Shown: piece by piece, positions 36,150 through 45,177 of the stretch | How positions within the stretch are numbered: the stretch's first letter is position 1 | Layout: each line of letters opens with the position of its first letter | Assembly: GCA_031257835.1 (NCBI GenBank) | Contig: JAIRNY010000019.1 | Coordinates: 1 to 59,104, forward strand | Source of the DNA: Candidatus Endomicrobiellum cryptotermitis | GTDB taxonomy: Bacteria > Elusimicrobiota > Endomicrobiia > Endomicrobiales > Endomicrobiaceae | Length of the DNA stretch: 59,104 nt | Direction: 5' to 3' | The notes under the pieces: generated by a model | What the model was told of the DNA's origin: nothing | The model's input: the letters and a program-made list of their open reading frames with translations, nothing else | The model's database searches: none | Program-made: the position numbers and the translations under genes

Positions 36150-36831
36150 AGTCTCTTTCTCCAAATATTGCTGAACCGATTCTAACCATTGTTGAACCCT
36201 CTTCTATAGCAATCTTGTAGTCTGTAGACATCCCCATAGATAGAATATTAAAATCGTTATCAGCAAAAAAAAATTTCATATCTTTAAATAAATTATATAC
36301 TTGTTTAAAATACGGCCTTGAATCACTAAGGTTATCACTGTAAGGAGCTATAAGCATGAGCCCTTTAATGTTAACGTTAGAAAGATTCCTACACTCATTA
36401 TAAAAATCAGCAACAAAATCTGGATTAATGCCAGTTTTAGAAATCTCTTTAGAAACTTTTACTTCTATAAGACAATCTTGAATTTTACTAATATTTTTAG
36501 CATGATGATTTATATTATAAGCAAGTTTAACACTATCTAAAGACTGTATCAAATCAAATGTTTCTACAGTTTTTTTTACTTTATTGGACTGTAAATGCCC
36601 CATAAAATGTTTAGTCACTCCAATAAGGGAATCCCCAATTTGGTCAAATTTAGCAACTGCTTCTTGAACTTTGCTCTCACCTATATGTTTAATTCCACAT
36701 TTTAGTGCTTCTAACACAAAAGGATACGTAAAAGTTTTTGTTACTGCAACTAAATCCACAGTACCAGCAACGTTTTCTAACAATTTTATAGTATTATTAA
36801 TACTTTTTATATTTTGGCAAATATGTTTCAT
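36136..36831 (-). CDS. yggS: YggS/PLPBP family pyridoxal-phosphate homeostasis protein
   Basis: A single-domain alanine-racemase-fold protein binding PLP through the lysine in LVAVTKTF. HFMGHLQSNKVKK, LMLIAPYSDN and LSMGMSTDYKIAIEEGSTMVRIG are diagnostic. It buffers PLP and has no known catalytic role. I prefer the ATG at 36831 (MKHICQNI), matching usual length; an in-frame start at 36903 would add 24 unconserved residues. No clear ribosome-binding site. Confidence 0.9.
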   Translation of the reverse strand: MKHICQNIKSINNTIKLLENVAGTVDLVAVTKTFTYPFVLEALKCGIKHIGESKVQEAVAKFDQIGDSLIGVTKHFMGHLQSNKVKKTVETFDLIQSLDSVKLAYNINHHAKNISKIQDCLIEVKVSKEISKTGINPDFVADFYNECRNLSNVNIKGLMLIAPYSDNLSDSRPYFKQVYNLFKDMKFFFADNDFNILSMGMSTDYKIAIEEGSTMVRIGSAIFGERDYGNK

Positions 36832-37037
36832 TTTTTTATTTATTATGTTTATGTTTATATTGTAGCATATTTTCAAGCAAATCGTTTTTTTTAGCACTAA
36901 CACTTTTTTCTATACCCAAACACTACAAACTTTTTATTAAATTATTATTTTTTTATTATTTTTTTGAATTAAAGAACATTTATTTAGTAATATATCTTGA
37001 TATGAATAAAATGTAGTGAAAATATAGGTGAATTAAA

Positions 37038-38804
37038 ATGCACGATTATCAACTATTGCAAATAATGGCTATTGGTTTTACTCTTTCTTTAACATTTGGC
37101 TTTATAACACAAAAACTAGGGCTTTCTTCTATTGTTGGCTATATTCTTGCAGGATTTTTGATAGGGCCTTCATCCCCAGGCTTTGTTGCAAACTATAGTC
37201 TAGCATTTCAACTTTCAGAAGCAGGCGTTATACTTTTAATGTTTGGAGTAGGCTTGCATTTCAAAACAGATGATCTTTTTGCAGTTAAAGGTGTCGCTAT
37301 ACCTGGAGCTATAATACAAAGCACTGTTGCTACAATTTTTGGAGTTTTCCTTGGCACACTGTTTGGAATTGACTTTAAATCTGCATTAATTTTAGGATTA
37401 GGACTTGCCGTAGCAAGTACTGTCGTGCTTTTAAGAGTTTTGGAAGACAACGATGTTTTAAATACAGTTCATGGCCATGTAGCAGTTGGCTGGCTTGTTG
37501 TAGAAGATATTTTGACTGTACTAATTTTAGTCGTACTTCCTAGTCTTTCTGTAGTGCTTTCAAATTCTAACACAACATCTTTAGGAACAATAGAAATATT
37601 TAAAGCTATAGGAATCGCCTTAATAAGAGTAATTTTATTATGGTTATTAGTTATAAAAGGCGGCGGACGGTTTGTACCTTGGTTTTTGTCAAAAATAGTT
37701 AAAACACGTTCTCAAGAACTTTTCACTTTAGCTGTTTTAGTTATAGCTTTTGTAACTGCAGTCATTGCAGCGCTTGTGTTTCAAACTTCATTTGCTTTAG
37801 GTGCATTTTTAGGAGGTATGGTCGTAGGCAAAAGTAAAGTAAGTCACCAAGCAGGAGCAGATATTTTACCATTAAGAGACGCTTTTGCAGTTTTGTTTTT
37901 TTTGTCAGTTGGAATGCTTTTCGACTGGAAATTTATTATCGAGTATCCATTACTTGTATATACTTGTTTAATTATAGTTTTATTAATTAAACCTTTAACA
38001 GCACTGGTTGTTGTCTCCATGTTAGGATACTCTACAAGAACAGCACTTACTGTAGCTGCAGGATTAGCACAAGTTGGAGAATTCTCTTTTATATTAGCAC
38101 AAGAAGCTAAACGTTTAGATCTTGTTGGAGATCTAGTTTATAATTCTATAGTTATATGCGCTATCGTATCTATAACTTTAAATCCCTCAATATTCAAAAA
38201 AATACCTTCTTTTGAAAGATTTTTACACTCAAAAAACAAAATATGGAAAATGCTAAATTTCTCAGTAAACAGGAAATGTAATAAAGTTAACGAAATAGCA
38301 AAAAATTTACTCCCTACAGAAGAATTTCTTTCTGAAAAAGTTGCCATAGTTATAGGATATGGACCGACAGGAAAAGAAATTACTCAAGCATTAATAAAGC
38401 AAGGAATAAAACCTGTTATAATAGAAATAAATATAGATACTGTAAATTCATTAAGTTCTCAGGGACAAGCTGTAATATATGGAAATTCAACAAGAAAAGA
38501 TATTTTAATTGCCGCTGGCATAAAAAAGGCAAATTACCTAATAATCACTGTTCCTTCTTTAAATATAACATTAGAAACAGCATCTTTAGCTTCTTCGCTA
38601 AATCCTAAAACCCGCATTATTGTTAGAGCTCGTTTCTTAGATCACAAAGAAAATCTTAAACAACTTGGCATTTCTGCAATCGCCTTTGAAGAAGAGGAAG
38701 TAGCAAAAGCTTTAACTTCTTTAGTTTTAGACGACTTAGAACAACAAAGCTTGCTTGCCACTGCTTCAGAAATAGCATCTCAAACAGCTAAAGAAAATAA
38801 TTAA
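37038..38804 (+). CDS. Kef-type K+/H+ antiporter with RCK domain (CPA2)
   Basis: The 588-residue protein has about twelve membrane helices (with GYILAGFLIGPSSPG and the LGLAVASTVVLLRVLED region). A cytoplasmic TrkA-N/RCK domain follows from about residue 430 (VIGYGPTGKEI as its nucleotide loop, then VIYGNSTRKDIL). It exchanges cations for protons and serves pH or potassium balance; ion specificity is uncertain. AGGTGA precedes the ATG. It is a single gene, with a fold-back repeat starting 22 bases after its stop. Confidence 0.92.
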   Translation: MHDYQLLQIMAIGFTLSLTFGFITQKLGLSSIVGYILAGFLIGPSSPGFVANYSLAFQLSEAGVILLMFGVGLHFKTDDLFAVKGVAIPGAIIQSTVATIFGVFLGTLFGIDFKSALILGLGLAVASTVVLLRVLEDNDVLNTVHGHVAVGWLVVEDILTVLILVVLPSLSVVLSNSNTTSLGTIEIFKAIGIALIRVILLWLLVIKGGGRFVPWFLSKIVKTRSQELFTLAVLVIAFVTAVIAALVFQTSFALGAFLGGMVVGKSKVSHQAGADILPLRDAFAVLFFLSVGMLFDWKFIIEYPLLVYTCLIIVLLIKPLTALVVVSMLGYSTRTALTVAAGLAQVGEFSFILAQEAKRLDLVGDLVYNSIVICAIVSITLNPSIFKKIPSFERFLHSKNKIWKMLNFSVNRKCNKVNEIAKNLLPTEEFLSEKVAIVIGYGPTGKEITQALIKQGIKPVIIEINIDTVNSLSSQGQAVIYGNSTRKDILIAAGIKKANYLIITVPSLNITLETASLASSLNPKTRIIVRARFLDHKENLKQLGISAIAFEEEEVAKALTSLVLDDLEQQSLLATASEIASQTAKENN

Positions 38805-38825
38805 GCCTTTTATGATGGTTAATTT

Positions 38826-39022
38826 GATCTAGTTTAGTATCTTATCGGAGTTACCTCAAGGAGCATTCTATGAGCAATAAACATTTAATATTGCAAATTA
38901 GCACTGTTTGAAGCAAAATTCATTTAACTCTTTCTTGTCTTTTCATTTTGCAAGTTTGCTAATTTGATTAAATATTTGTTGCGATTGCTCTGGGAACGTA
39001 GATTAATATACTAAAGTAGATC
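38826..39022. repeat. Fold-back (MITE/ERIC-like) intergenic repeat, copy 2
   Basis: This 197-bp copy aligns along its whole length with 11421-11604. Identical internal runs include TAAACATTTAATATT, TGTTTGAAGCAAAATTCATT and TTGTTGCGATTGCTCT. The ends again pair: 38826-38846 against 39001-39022. The arm core differs from copy 1 on both sides together (left AGAACC to AGTATC, right GGTTCT to TATACT), which keeps most of the pairing. It lies in the convergent gap between the kef-type gene and priA. Confidence 0.8.
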
Positions 39023-39047
39023 AATATCCGCAAAATAGTTTGGTTAG

Positions 39048-39070
39048 TCTAGTTTAGAATCTTATCTACC
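39048..39070. repeat. Solo arm of the fold-back repeat
   Basis: The 23 bases read like one terminal arm of the repeat (TCTAGTTTAGAATCTTATC, then TACC). The preceding GTTAGTCTAG is the reverse complement of the outer flank of copy 1 (near 11604-11613). It marks a partial third unit beside copy 2. Confidence 0.5.
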
Positions 39071-39071
39071 T

Positions 39072-39203
39072 TACCAGACGCATCCCAAATCATAACTTCA
39101 CCATATACCACCGACATTAGTACTACCATTGCTTGCAACACTAAAGGTGCTATGACTTACTAGATTAATAACTTAACCTGCTACACTGATACTTAGGAAG
39201 GAA
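39072..39203 (-). pseudogene. Remnant of an adhesin/autotransporter repeat (copy B)
   Basis: The minus strand reads SISVAG, a stop, then VINLVSHSTFSVASNGSTNV and GG. After a one-base shift it reads VYGEVMIWDASGKVDK. Its DNA matches the plus strand at 11174-11242. Both copies lie beside a fold-back element. The rest of 38805-39255 shows no further gene. Confidence 0.5.
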
Positions 39204-39255
39204 GAGAATAGTGAGAAAGAAGAGGGTGACAACTTGTTTACACACATTACAAAAA

Positions 39256-41244
39256 TTAAATTAATTCTGATGGCATAATTTCTGTTATAATAGAGGTCCC
39301 TGAAGATTGTTTTATGTTTTCTGTAAACTTTGTAAGTTTTAATATATTATCTCGTTTCCCTTTAATTATTATATATTTTCTAAAAAGATTATTTAATTTT
39401 GCAATATATGCTGGTACCGGACCCAAAAGAATCAAATTTAATCCATATTTCTCATTTAAATCTTTAAACAAATAAAAAAGTTTTTGAGAATCTACACCTG
39501 TTCTTTTTTCATTTTTATTTTTAATAGTAATTTTTGCAATGTCACAATATGGTGGATAATTTAATTTTCTTCTTTGCTCTATTTCTGTATTATAAAAAGA
39601 TATATAATCATTCTTTTTTGCATATTCTATTGCATAATGAGAACTATGATTTGTTTGAACTATAACACTACCCTTTACATCTCCCCTTCCACTACGTCCT
39701 GAAACTTGCGTTATAAGTTGAAATGTTTTCTCTACAGATTTAAAACCAGGCAAATATAAAGATGTGTCTGCATCTATAACACAAACTAAACTCACCTGAG
39801 GAAAGTCAAAACCCTTTGCAATCATCTGCGTGCCAATTAATATGTCAAATTCTAAATTCTTTATACCATTGTAAGCTTTATCATAGCTCTTTTTTGATGT
39901 AGCAGTATCACCATCAAGTCTAAAAATTTTTGCATTAGGAAAAAGTTTTCTTAACTCATCTTCAACTTTTTGCGTACCAGTACCAAACACTGTTATCTTT
40001 CTACTTGCACATACAGGACAAATTATAGGCAAATTTTTAGTCGCTCCACAATAATGACATTTTAGAGTATCGGGGTTTCTATGAAAGACCATAGATATAG
40101 AGCATCTTGGACATTGATAAACATTGCCACAGTGTCTGCACATTAAAGTAGGAGAATATCCTCTACGATTTAAAAAAATCATAGTTTGTTCTTTTTTGGC
40201 AATTGTGTTTGATATTGCTTCAACAGTTTCAGGGATAAATAAACTAGATCTAGGCCTATTATTTAATGGTACAACTTTTATTTCCGGTAAACTTTTTTTA
40301 CCAACACGTTCTTTCATTTCTATTAAAGTAATTTTTTTTTCTAAAGCATCTTTATAAGTTTCTAAAGACGGCGTAGCTGAACCAAACACTACAACTCCGT
40401 TACTATATTTAGCTCTCCATTTTGCTATTTCTCTAGCATCGTAAGATGGTTTTTGTTCTTGTTTATAAGTATGTTCGTGCTCTTCATCAACAATTATAAG
40501 GCCTAAGTTTTTAAAAGGGGCAAAAACAGCAGATCTTGCTCCAAGCATAACTTTTATTTCGCCATTTTGTGCTTTCAAAAATAGTTGATATTTTACAATA
40601 TTACTTATATTGCTATGCCAAACACCTAAATTTTCTCCAAACCTTTGCGTCATAATATTAACAAATTGAGTTGTAAGAGAAATCTCTGGTATAAGCATTA
40701 TGGCACTTTTGCCTACTGCTAAAGCTTTTTCTATGGTTTTTATATAAACTTCTGTTTTGCCAGAAGCTGTTATTCCATGAACTAAGAAACAAGAATTTAC
40801 GCTCTTTTCTAATGAAGAGTTTATTAGAGATAGAGCGTTTGTTTGCCAAGAATTTAAAATATGTCTTTGTTGAACATTACAATCTTTTAAAACCTTAACT
40901 TTAAAAGATCTCTTTGAAGCTTTCATTGAGATAGGCACAACAGATGACAATGCCTCACCAAAAGAACAAGCATAATTGTTTGAAATGTAGTTACTTAACT
41001 CAATAGTTTCTTGTGTAATAAGCGGCTTATTATCTAAAACTTCAACAACTGTTTTAAAATTTAATTCAGATATACTGTTTAAATCTATATCCTTTAAAGC
41101 AATTACATACCCAACTAAAACCTTATTTGCAAAAGGAACCTTGACTCTTTTACCAACAAAATTTTGAGGTTCTATATTTTCTAAAGGTAGATAATAAAAA
41201 GTTTTTTTCAAAGGTACAAAAAAAACAACTTCTAAAACAATCAT
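39256..41244 (-). CDS. priA: Primosomal protein N' (replication restart helicase)
   Basis: PriA, 662 residues, reloads the replisome at stalled forks. Walker A GITASGKTEVYI, the DEEHEHTYKQ box and the eight-cysteine zinc region (CRHCGNVYQCPRC ... CHYCG ... CPVC) are intact, as are the helicase motifs GTQMIAKGFDFP and QVSGRSGRG. It overlaps udg by four bases. The operon order gmk-rpoZ-coaC-coaB-udg-priA is a familiar housekeeping set. Confidence 0.97.
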   Translation of the reverse strand: MIVLEVVFFVPLKKTFYYLPLENIEPQNFVGKRVKVPFANKVLVGYVIALKDIDLNSISELNFKTVVEVLDNKPLITQETIELSNYISNNYACSFGEALSSVVPISMKASKRSFKVKVLKDCNVQQRHILNSWQTNALSLINSSLEKSVNSCFLVHGITASGKTEVYIKTIEKALAVGKSAIMLIPEISLTTQFVNIMTQRFGENLGVWHSNISNIVKYQLFLKAQNGEIKVMLGARSAVFAPFKNLGLIIVDEEHEHTYKQEQKPSYDAREIAKWRAKYSNGVVVFGSATPSLETYKDALEKKITLIEMKERVGKKSLPEIKVVPLNNRPRSSLFIPETVEAISNTIAKKEQTMIFLNRRGYSPTLMCRHCGNVYQCPRCSISMVFHRNPDTLKCHYCGATKNLPIICPVCASRKITVFGTGTQKVEDELRKLFPNAKIFRLDGDTATSKKSYDKAYNGIKNLEFDILIGTQMIAKGFDFPQVSLVCVIDADTSLYLPGFKSVEKTFQLITQVSGRSGRGDVKGSVIVQTNHSSHYAIEYAKKNDYISFYNTEIEQRRKLNYPPYCDIAKITIKNKNEKRTGVDSQKLFYLFKDLNEKYGLNLILLGPVPAYIAKLNNLFRKYIIIKGKRDNILKLTKFTENIKQSSGTSIITEIMPSELI

Positions 41245-41996
41245 ATTTCACCAACACTTAAAAAATGCATGACTTTTTTCATGTCTTCCCAAACAAATCT
41301 TTTTAAGATAGGGTTACGAAGCAAAGCTGCCGGGTGATATGTAGGTATAAGTTTAACATTATTATATTCTTGCAATGTGCCTCTTATTCTACTTATAGGT
41401 TCTTCATTATTTAAAAGTCCTTTAGTAGAAGACGCTCCCAAAGTAACAATAATTTTAGGTTTTACAATATTTATTTGCATATCTAAATATTTTTTACAAA
41501 TTTGCATTTCTAAAGGCGTTGGAGGTCTGTCATTTCCCCGTTTTTCTGTATCTGAAGGGTCTATCATAGGGTGACATTTAACAATATTTGCTATATATAC
41601 CGTATCTCTAGTTTGGCCCATAGCTTCAATAATTTTAGTTAAAAGTTGACCTGCATTTCCAATAAATGGCTCCCCTTTATGGTCTTCATCATATCCGGGA
41701 CCTTCTCCAACAAACATTAAATCTGCATTTTCAAAACCTTCTCCAAAAACAGCATTTAAACGTGTTTTGCACAAAGGACAACCCTTACAATTTTTTACTT
41801 GTTGTCTCAAATTGTCTAACTGCTCTTTAGCATTCAGAGGTTTTACTGTAAAAGTTTTTTGTTGTTCTTCTAGAATCGTCTTATTATTAGACAATGCTTG
41901 GCTAGATTTATAAACTTCTGTTTCTCCCCAGTTACTATAATCTTCTATAGTTGTCTTTGCAAACTTTAATATTTTTAAATATTTTAACTGTTTCAT
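41241..41996 (-). CDS. udg: Uracil-DNA glycosylase, family 4 (iron-sulfur)
   Basis: This excises uracil from DNA. The Fe-S cysteines begin CKGCPLC, the uracil-binding GEGPGYDEDHKGEPFIG and the NIVKCHP and TYHPAALLRNP motifs follow. The 55 residues before the first cysteine are variable and glutamine-rich. The ATG lies within coaB (62-base overlap) and I see no better start. Confidence 0.93.
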   Translation of the reverse strand: MKQLKYLKILKFAKTTIEDYSNWGETEVYKSSQALSNNKTILEEQQKTFTVKPLNAKEQLDNLRQQVKNCKGCPLCKTRLNAVFGEGFENADLMFVGEGPGYDEDHKGEPFIGNAGQLLTKIIEAMGQTRDTVYIANIVKCHPMIDPSDTEKRGNDRPPTPLEMQICKKYLDMQINIVKPKIIVTLGASSTKGLLNNEEPISRIRGTLQEYNNVKLIPTYHPAALLRNPILKRFVWEDMKKVMHFLSVGEI

Positions 41997-42603
41997 CGAT
42001 AATTTTCCCGGCTATTGTGTTTTTACTTTTATTTTTTATTTTTAAAACATTATTTTGAGTTATTATATTTACAGTAGAATTTTTAGAATTAAAAGTTTCT
42101 ACTCCATTAGCTACAATTAAATCTAAATTTTTCTTCTTTAGTTTTATTAAAGCATTACTTATTAGGTTTTTTGTCTCTAAAGCAAAACCTGCAACAATTT
42201 GACTTTTTTTATTTTTACCACAATATTTTATTATATCTGGATTTTGTTTAAGTTTTATTGACATTGTAGGACTTGAACAATCTTTCTTTATCTTGTGCTT
42301 ACTTACTTTTAGAGGTCTATAATCTGCAATTGCTGCCGCACTTATAACAATATCAGTCCTTTTAAAATTAAGTTTTGTGACTTTAAACATATCCAAAGCT
42401 GTTACAACATTTATAATCTTTACATTTTTTGGCAACACTTTTGCAGGTCCAGAAACAAATATAACCTCATAACCTTTTTTAATTGCAACTTCTGCCAAAG
42501 CACTACCCATTCTTCCAGAAGATTCATTGCTTATATATCTTACAGGATCAATATACTCCTTAGTTGGCCCAGATAAAATAAGAAATCTAATTTTTTTGTT
42601 CAT
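41935..42603 (-). CDS. coaB: Phosphopantothenate-cysteine ligase (CoaB)
   Basis: CoaB joins cysteine to 4'-phosphopantothenate on the coenzyme A pathway. The start ILSGPTKEYIDPVRYISN and SSGRMGSALAEVA are diagnostic, with VSAAAIADYRP and the VAGFALET segment. In many bacteria coaB and coaC are one gene; here they are separate, with the coaC TGA and coaB ATG sharing one base (TGATG). Confidence 0.93.
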   Translation of the reverse strand: MNKKIRFLILSGPTKEYIDPVRYISNESSGRMGSALAEVAIKKGYEVIFVSGPAKVLPKNVKIINVVTALDMFKVTKLNFKRTDIVISAAAIADYRPLKVSKHKIKKDCSSPTMSIKLKQNPDIIKYCGKNKKSQIVAGFALETKNLISNALIKLKKKNLDLIVANGVETFNSKNSTVNIITQNNVLKIKNKSKNTIAGKIIDETVKIFKNIKVCKDNYRRL

Positions 42604-43148
42604 CAACTCAAAATTTCCATAACATTAGAAACTATAACTTCTATTTTAGCAAGACGACCATCACCACAATCCCCACAAGCAAGTTCTCCACTTTCTGGCA
42701 TGACAAAATTATATCCATAACTTTTTAAAATTTTAATATTGTTACAGACCGCCTTATGTGACAACATATTAGAATTCATAGATGGACATATTAGAATTTT
42801 AGCTTTAGAAGCAAGCACTACGCTAGAAAGTAAGTCATTTGCTCTACCAACAGCAAGCCTTGCAATTGTATCGGCAGTAGCTGGAGCTACAACAATAATA
42901 TCTGCCTTTTTTGACAAAGAAATGTGATTAATGTCATATTTTTCAATACTTTCAAACATATCTTGATGTACTTTATTTTTTGACAAAGTTTGCAAAGTAA
43001 GCGGTGTTATAAAATTAGCTCCGCTCTTTGTTAAAATACACTCTACATTAGCTTTCAGTTTAGTAAGCTGCCTTATTATATCACAAACTTTATAAGCTGC
43101 AATGCCCCCACAAACTCCTAAAACAATGCTTTTATTTTCTAAAGACAT
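42603..43148 (-). CDS. coaC: Phosphopantothenoylcysteine decarboxylase (CoaC)
   Basis: This flavoprotein, 181 residues, decarboxylates phosphopantothenoylcysteine. GVCGGIAAYKVCDIIRQL, the active-site histidine in DINHISLSKKAD, APATADTIARLAVG and the substrate-clamp CPSMNSNML are present. It stands as its own gene rather than fused to coaB. Confidence 0.93.
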   Translation of the reverse strand: MSLENKSIVLGVCGGIAAYKVCDIIRQLTKLKANVECILTKSGANFITPLTLQTLSKNKVHQDMFESIEKYDINHISLSKKADIIVVAPATADTIARLAVGRANDLLSSVVLASKAKILICPSMNSNMLSHKAVCNNIKILKSYGYNFVMPESGELACGDCGDGRLAKIEVIVSNVMEILS

Positions 43149-43149
43149 T

Positions 43150-43380
43150 TTAATTATCTTTTACTTTTTTACGCAACTCTTCAATTTTTTCTAAAGTTGC
43201 TACACCTGTAACAACATCATTTAAAGCTCTATTGATTAATTCTGTTTGAGGCAATTTCCTAAACTCTTCGTTATATTTATTTACAAAAATCCAATCTAAT
43301 GCCATCTTTACTATCTCATATCTACAAATAGCAGATGATGCAACTGCTTCTCTTAAGTGCCTATCTGTTAGTTGTGCCAT
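43150..43380 (-). CDS. rpoZ: RNA polymerase omega subunit
   Basis: A 76-residue omega subunit in the expected place between gmk and coaC. The AVASSAICRYEIVKMALDWI stretch replaces the usual RxxLVxxxxxRAxQL, and the acidic/basic end matches the family. Function: assembly and stability of RNA polymerase. Short, so identification leans partly on position. Confidence 0.8.
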   Translation of the reverse strand: MAQLTDRHLREAVASSAICRYEIVKMALDWIFVNKYNEEFRKLPQTELINRALNDVVTGVATLEKIEELRKKVKDN

Positions 43381-43401
43381 TTTATTCTCCCTTTTGTTGA
43401 A

Positions 43402-44007
43402 CTAATTAAAATAATTCTTATTTTTTATTACTTTATATTTTAAAGATCTTATAATAGTTTTTACAGAATCTATAGCTTTTTTTAAATTGTCATTTATAAC
43501 AAGATATTCATATTTTTTTAAGCATTGTATTTCTTTTTTAGCATTTTTAAGGCGCAGCTTTATTGTTTCTGCGCAATCTTTATTTCTAGAAATTAAACGT
43601 TGTCTTAAAATATTAAGATTTTTAGTCATAATAAAAATCATACAAGATTGCGGGTATTGTTTTTTTATTTTTAGTCCGCCTTGAACATCAATTTCTAAAA
43701 GAACATTTTTGCCAGACTTTAATGTTTTATCTACAAAACCTTTTGATGTACCATAATAATTACCATGCACTTTAGCTGATTCAACAAATTTATTTTCTTT
43801 AAGCAATTGTTTAAATTCTATTTCTGACACAAAAAAGTATTCCCTAGAATCTCTTTCTCCCTTGCGGGGCATTCTAGTTGTATAAGAAACTGAACGTACT
43901 ATATTTTTATCACTTTTTATAATAGCATCACATATAGTATTCTTCCCAGCTCCAGAAGGAGCAGATACTACAATTATATTTCCTAATTTGTTAATACTTT
44001 TTTTCAT
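43402..44007 (-). CDS. gmk: Guanylate kinase
   Basis: Phosphorylates GMP to GDP. The P-loop SAPSGAGKNT, the GMP-binding SYTTRMPRKGERDSREYFF and the LLEIDVQGGLKIK segment are present. Length 201 is normal. First gene of the operon; upstream lies the glycan island. Confidence 0.96.
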   Translation of the reverse strand: MKKSINKLGNIIVVSAPSGAGKNTICDAIIKSDKNIVRSVSYTTRMPRKGERDSREYFFVSEIEFKQLLKENKFVESAKVHGNYYGTSKGFVDKTLKSGKNVLLEIDVQGGLKIKKQYPQSCMIFIMTKNLNILRQRLISRNKDCAETIKLRLKNAKKEIQCLKKYEYLVINDNLKKAIDSVKTIIRSLKYKVIKNKNYFN

Positions 44008-44009
44008 TT

Positions 44010-44318
44010 ATTAATAAACCTGCCATAAACTTGTAGCATACTGTAATATTTTACATGTTTTAAAGCTATTTGCACACAATAATACCTCTTAACCATAGCT
44101 GCCTCTGCTCCTCCTTGGTTCTATTGGCTAATAACAATAATCCTCTTATCTTTAGAAACATACTCTTCCAATATACTTAAACTACCATCACTAGATCCAT
44201 CAGTTACACATATTATTTCTATATCTTTGAGTGTTTGATTGCAAACACTGTCCAGGCATTGTTTTAAATATTCTTCTGTGTTATATACAGGTATTATGAC
44301 ACAAACCTTTGTGTCCAT
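44010..44318 (-). pseudogene. Family 2 glycosyltransferase, N-terminal remnant
   Basis: From the ATG at 44318 the GT2 start is clear: VCVIIPVYNTEEYLKQCLDS, then TDGSSDGSL, the nucleotide-sugar site. The frame hits a TAG at 44121, where the family has ISQ(E)NQG; reading through gives NQGGAEAAMVK for about 40 more codons, then nothing recognisable. It is therefore a nonsense-inactivated and truncated gene. Nine bases separate it from the truncated decarboxylase upstream. Confidence 0.8.
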
Positions 44319-44326
44319 TAGCTCTA

Positions 44327-45145
44327 CTACAGCAAATTTCTCATTAATGCTATTTTTGTTTCAATAGGGCTTGTCTTTGGTCTTCCAAGATCTTTTCTTG
44401 CGCCCTTTCTAACTAATACCTCAATAAAAACAGAATATTTTTGTGAATCTGAAAGAACTTTTATAAGTTCTTCTTTGGATTTTACCTTATAGCAATATTG
44501 ATATCCACTAGCACGTGCTATTTCGCAAAGATTTATGTGTTGAGCAATTGTTGGTTGACCTCCAACACTATCATGTGCAACATTGTTTAATACTATATGT
44601 CTAAAATTATTTATTTTTTTTGATCCAATTGCCGGCAGAGCTCCCATATGCATAAGAACTGCATCATCGCCATCTATAACAGTTATTTTTTTATCAGGTT
44701 TTTCCAAGGCTATATGTGAAGTATGCCCCATTGAACCTACTGTCAAAAAATCATGAGAGTGGTTCATTTTATACTTGTCTCGTATTTCATATAACTCTCG
44801 CGATGCCATTCCTGTTGTAGAGAAAAATATTTCATCTTTACCTGAAACTTTTATAAATTCTTCTATAGCTTCTTCTCTGCTCATTAATTCCGTATTTTTT
44901 TTCTGAATATTTTTTGAAGAATAAGAATCAAAAGTACCTTTTCTTACTAGCAAAGCATATGATGCACTATTTTTAGATATAAAATCAAAACATGTGTTTA
45001 TCTGCTTTAATACTTCATTTTCATCGCTTGAAAGTATTTCGTATGGAATCCCCATAGATTCAAGCAATTTTAATGTTACTTTCCCCTGCTTTATATGTTG
45101 AGGTTCATCATAAACACCAGGATCTCCACGCCACCCGACAAGTAA
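44327..45145 (-). pseudogene. Phosphonopyruvate decarboxylase, N-terminally truncated
   Basis: The open frame begins after a TAA near 45146 with LLVGWRGDPGVYDEPQH and runs to 44327. That is the middle and C-terminal thiamine-diphosphate domains of phosphonopyruvate decarboxylase (phosphonoacetaldehyde formation). The cofactor motif reads GDDAVLMHMG ... NN where GDG is usual. About the first 100 residues, including the catalytic glutamate domain, are missing, and no good start codon with ribosome-binding site exists. It suggests the surface glycan once carried an aminoethylphosphonate-type group. Translation from an internal TTG (45067) is possible but would not give an active enzyme. Confidence 0.8.
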
Positions 45146-45177
45146 TTAAAACCACTAAGGAGTTCTAAAATAGATTT

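Noticed and set aside
41935-43148. A frameshifted fused coaBC
   Set aside because: Both halves have complete domains and a clean TGATG junction; separate coaC and coaB genes are more likely.
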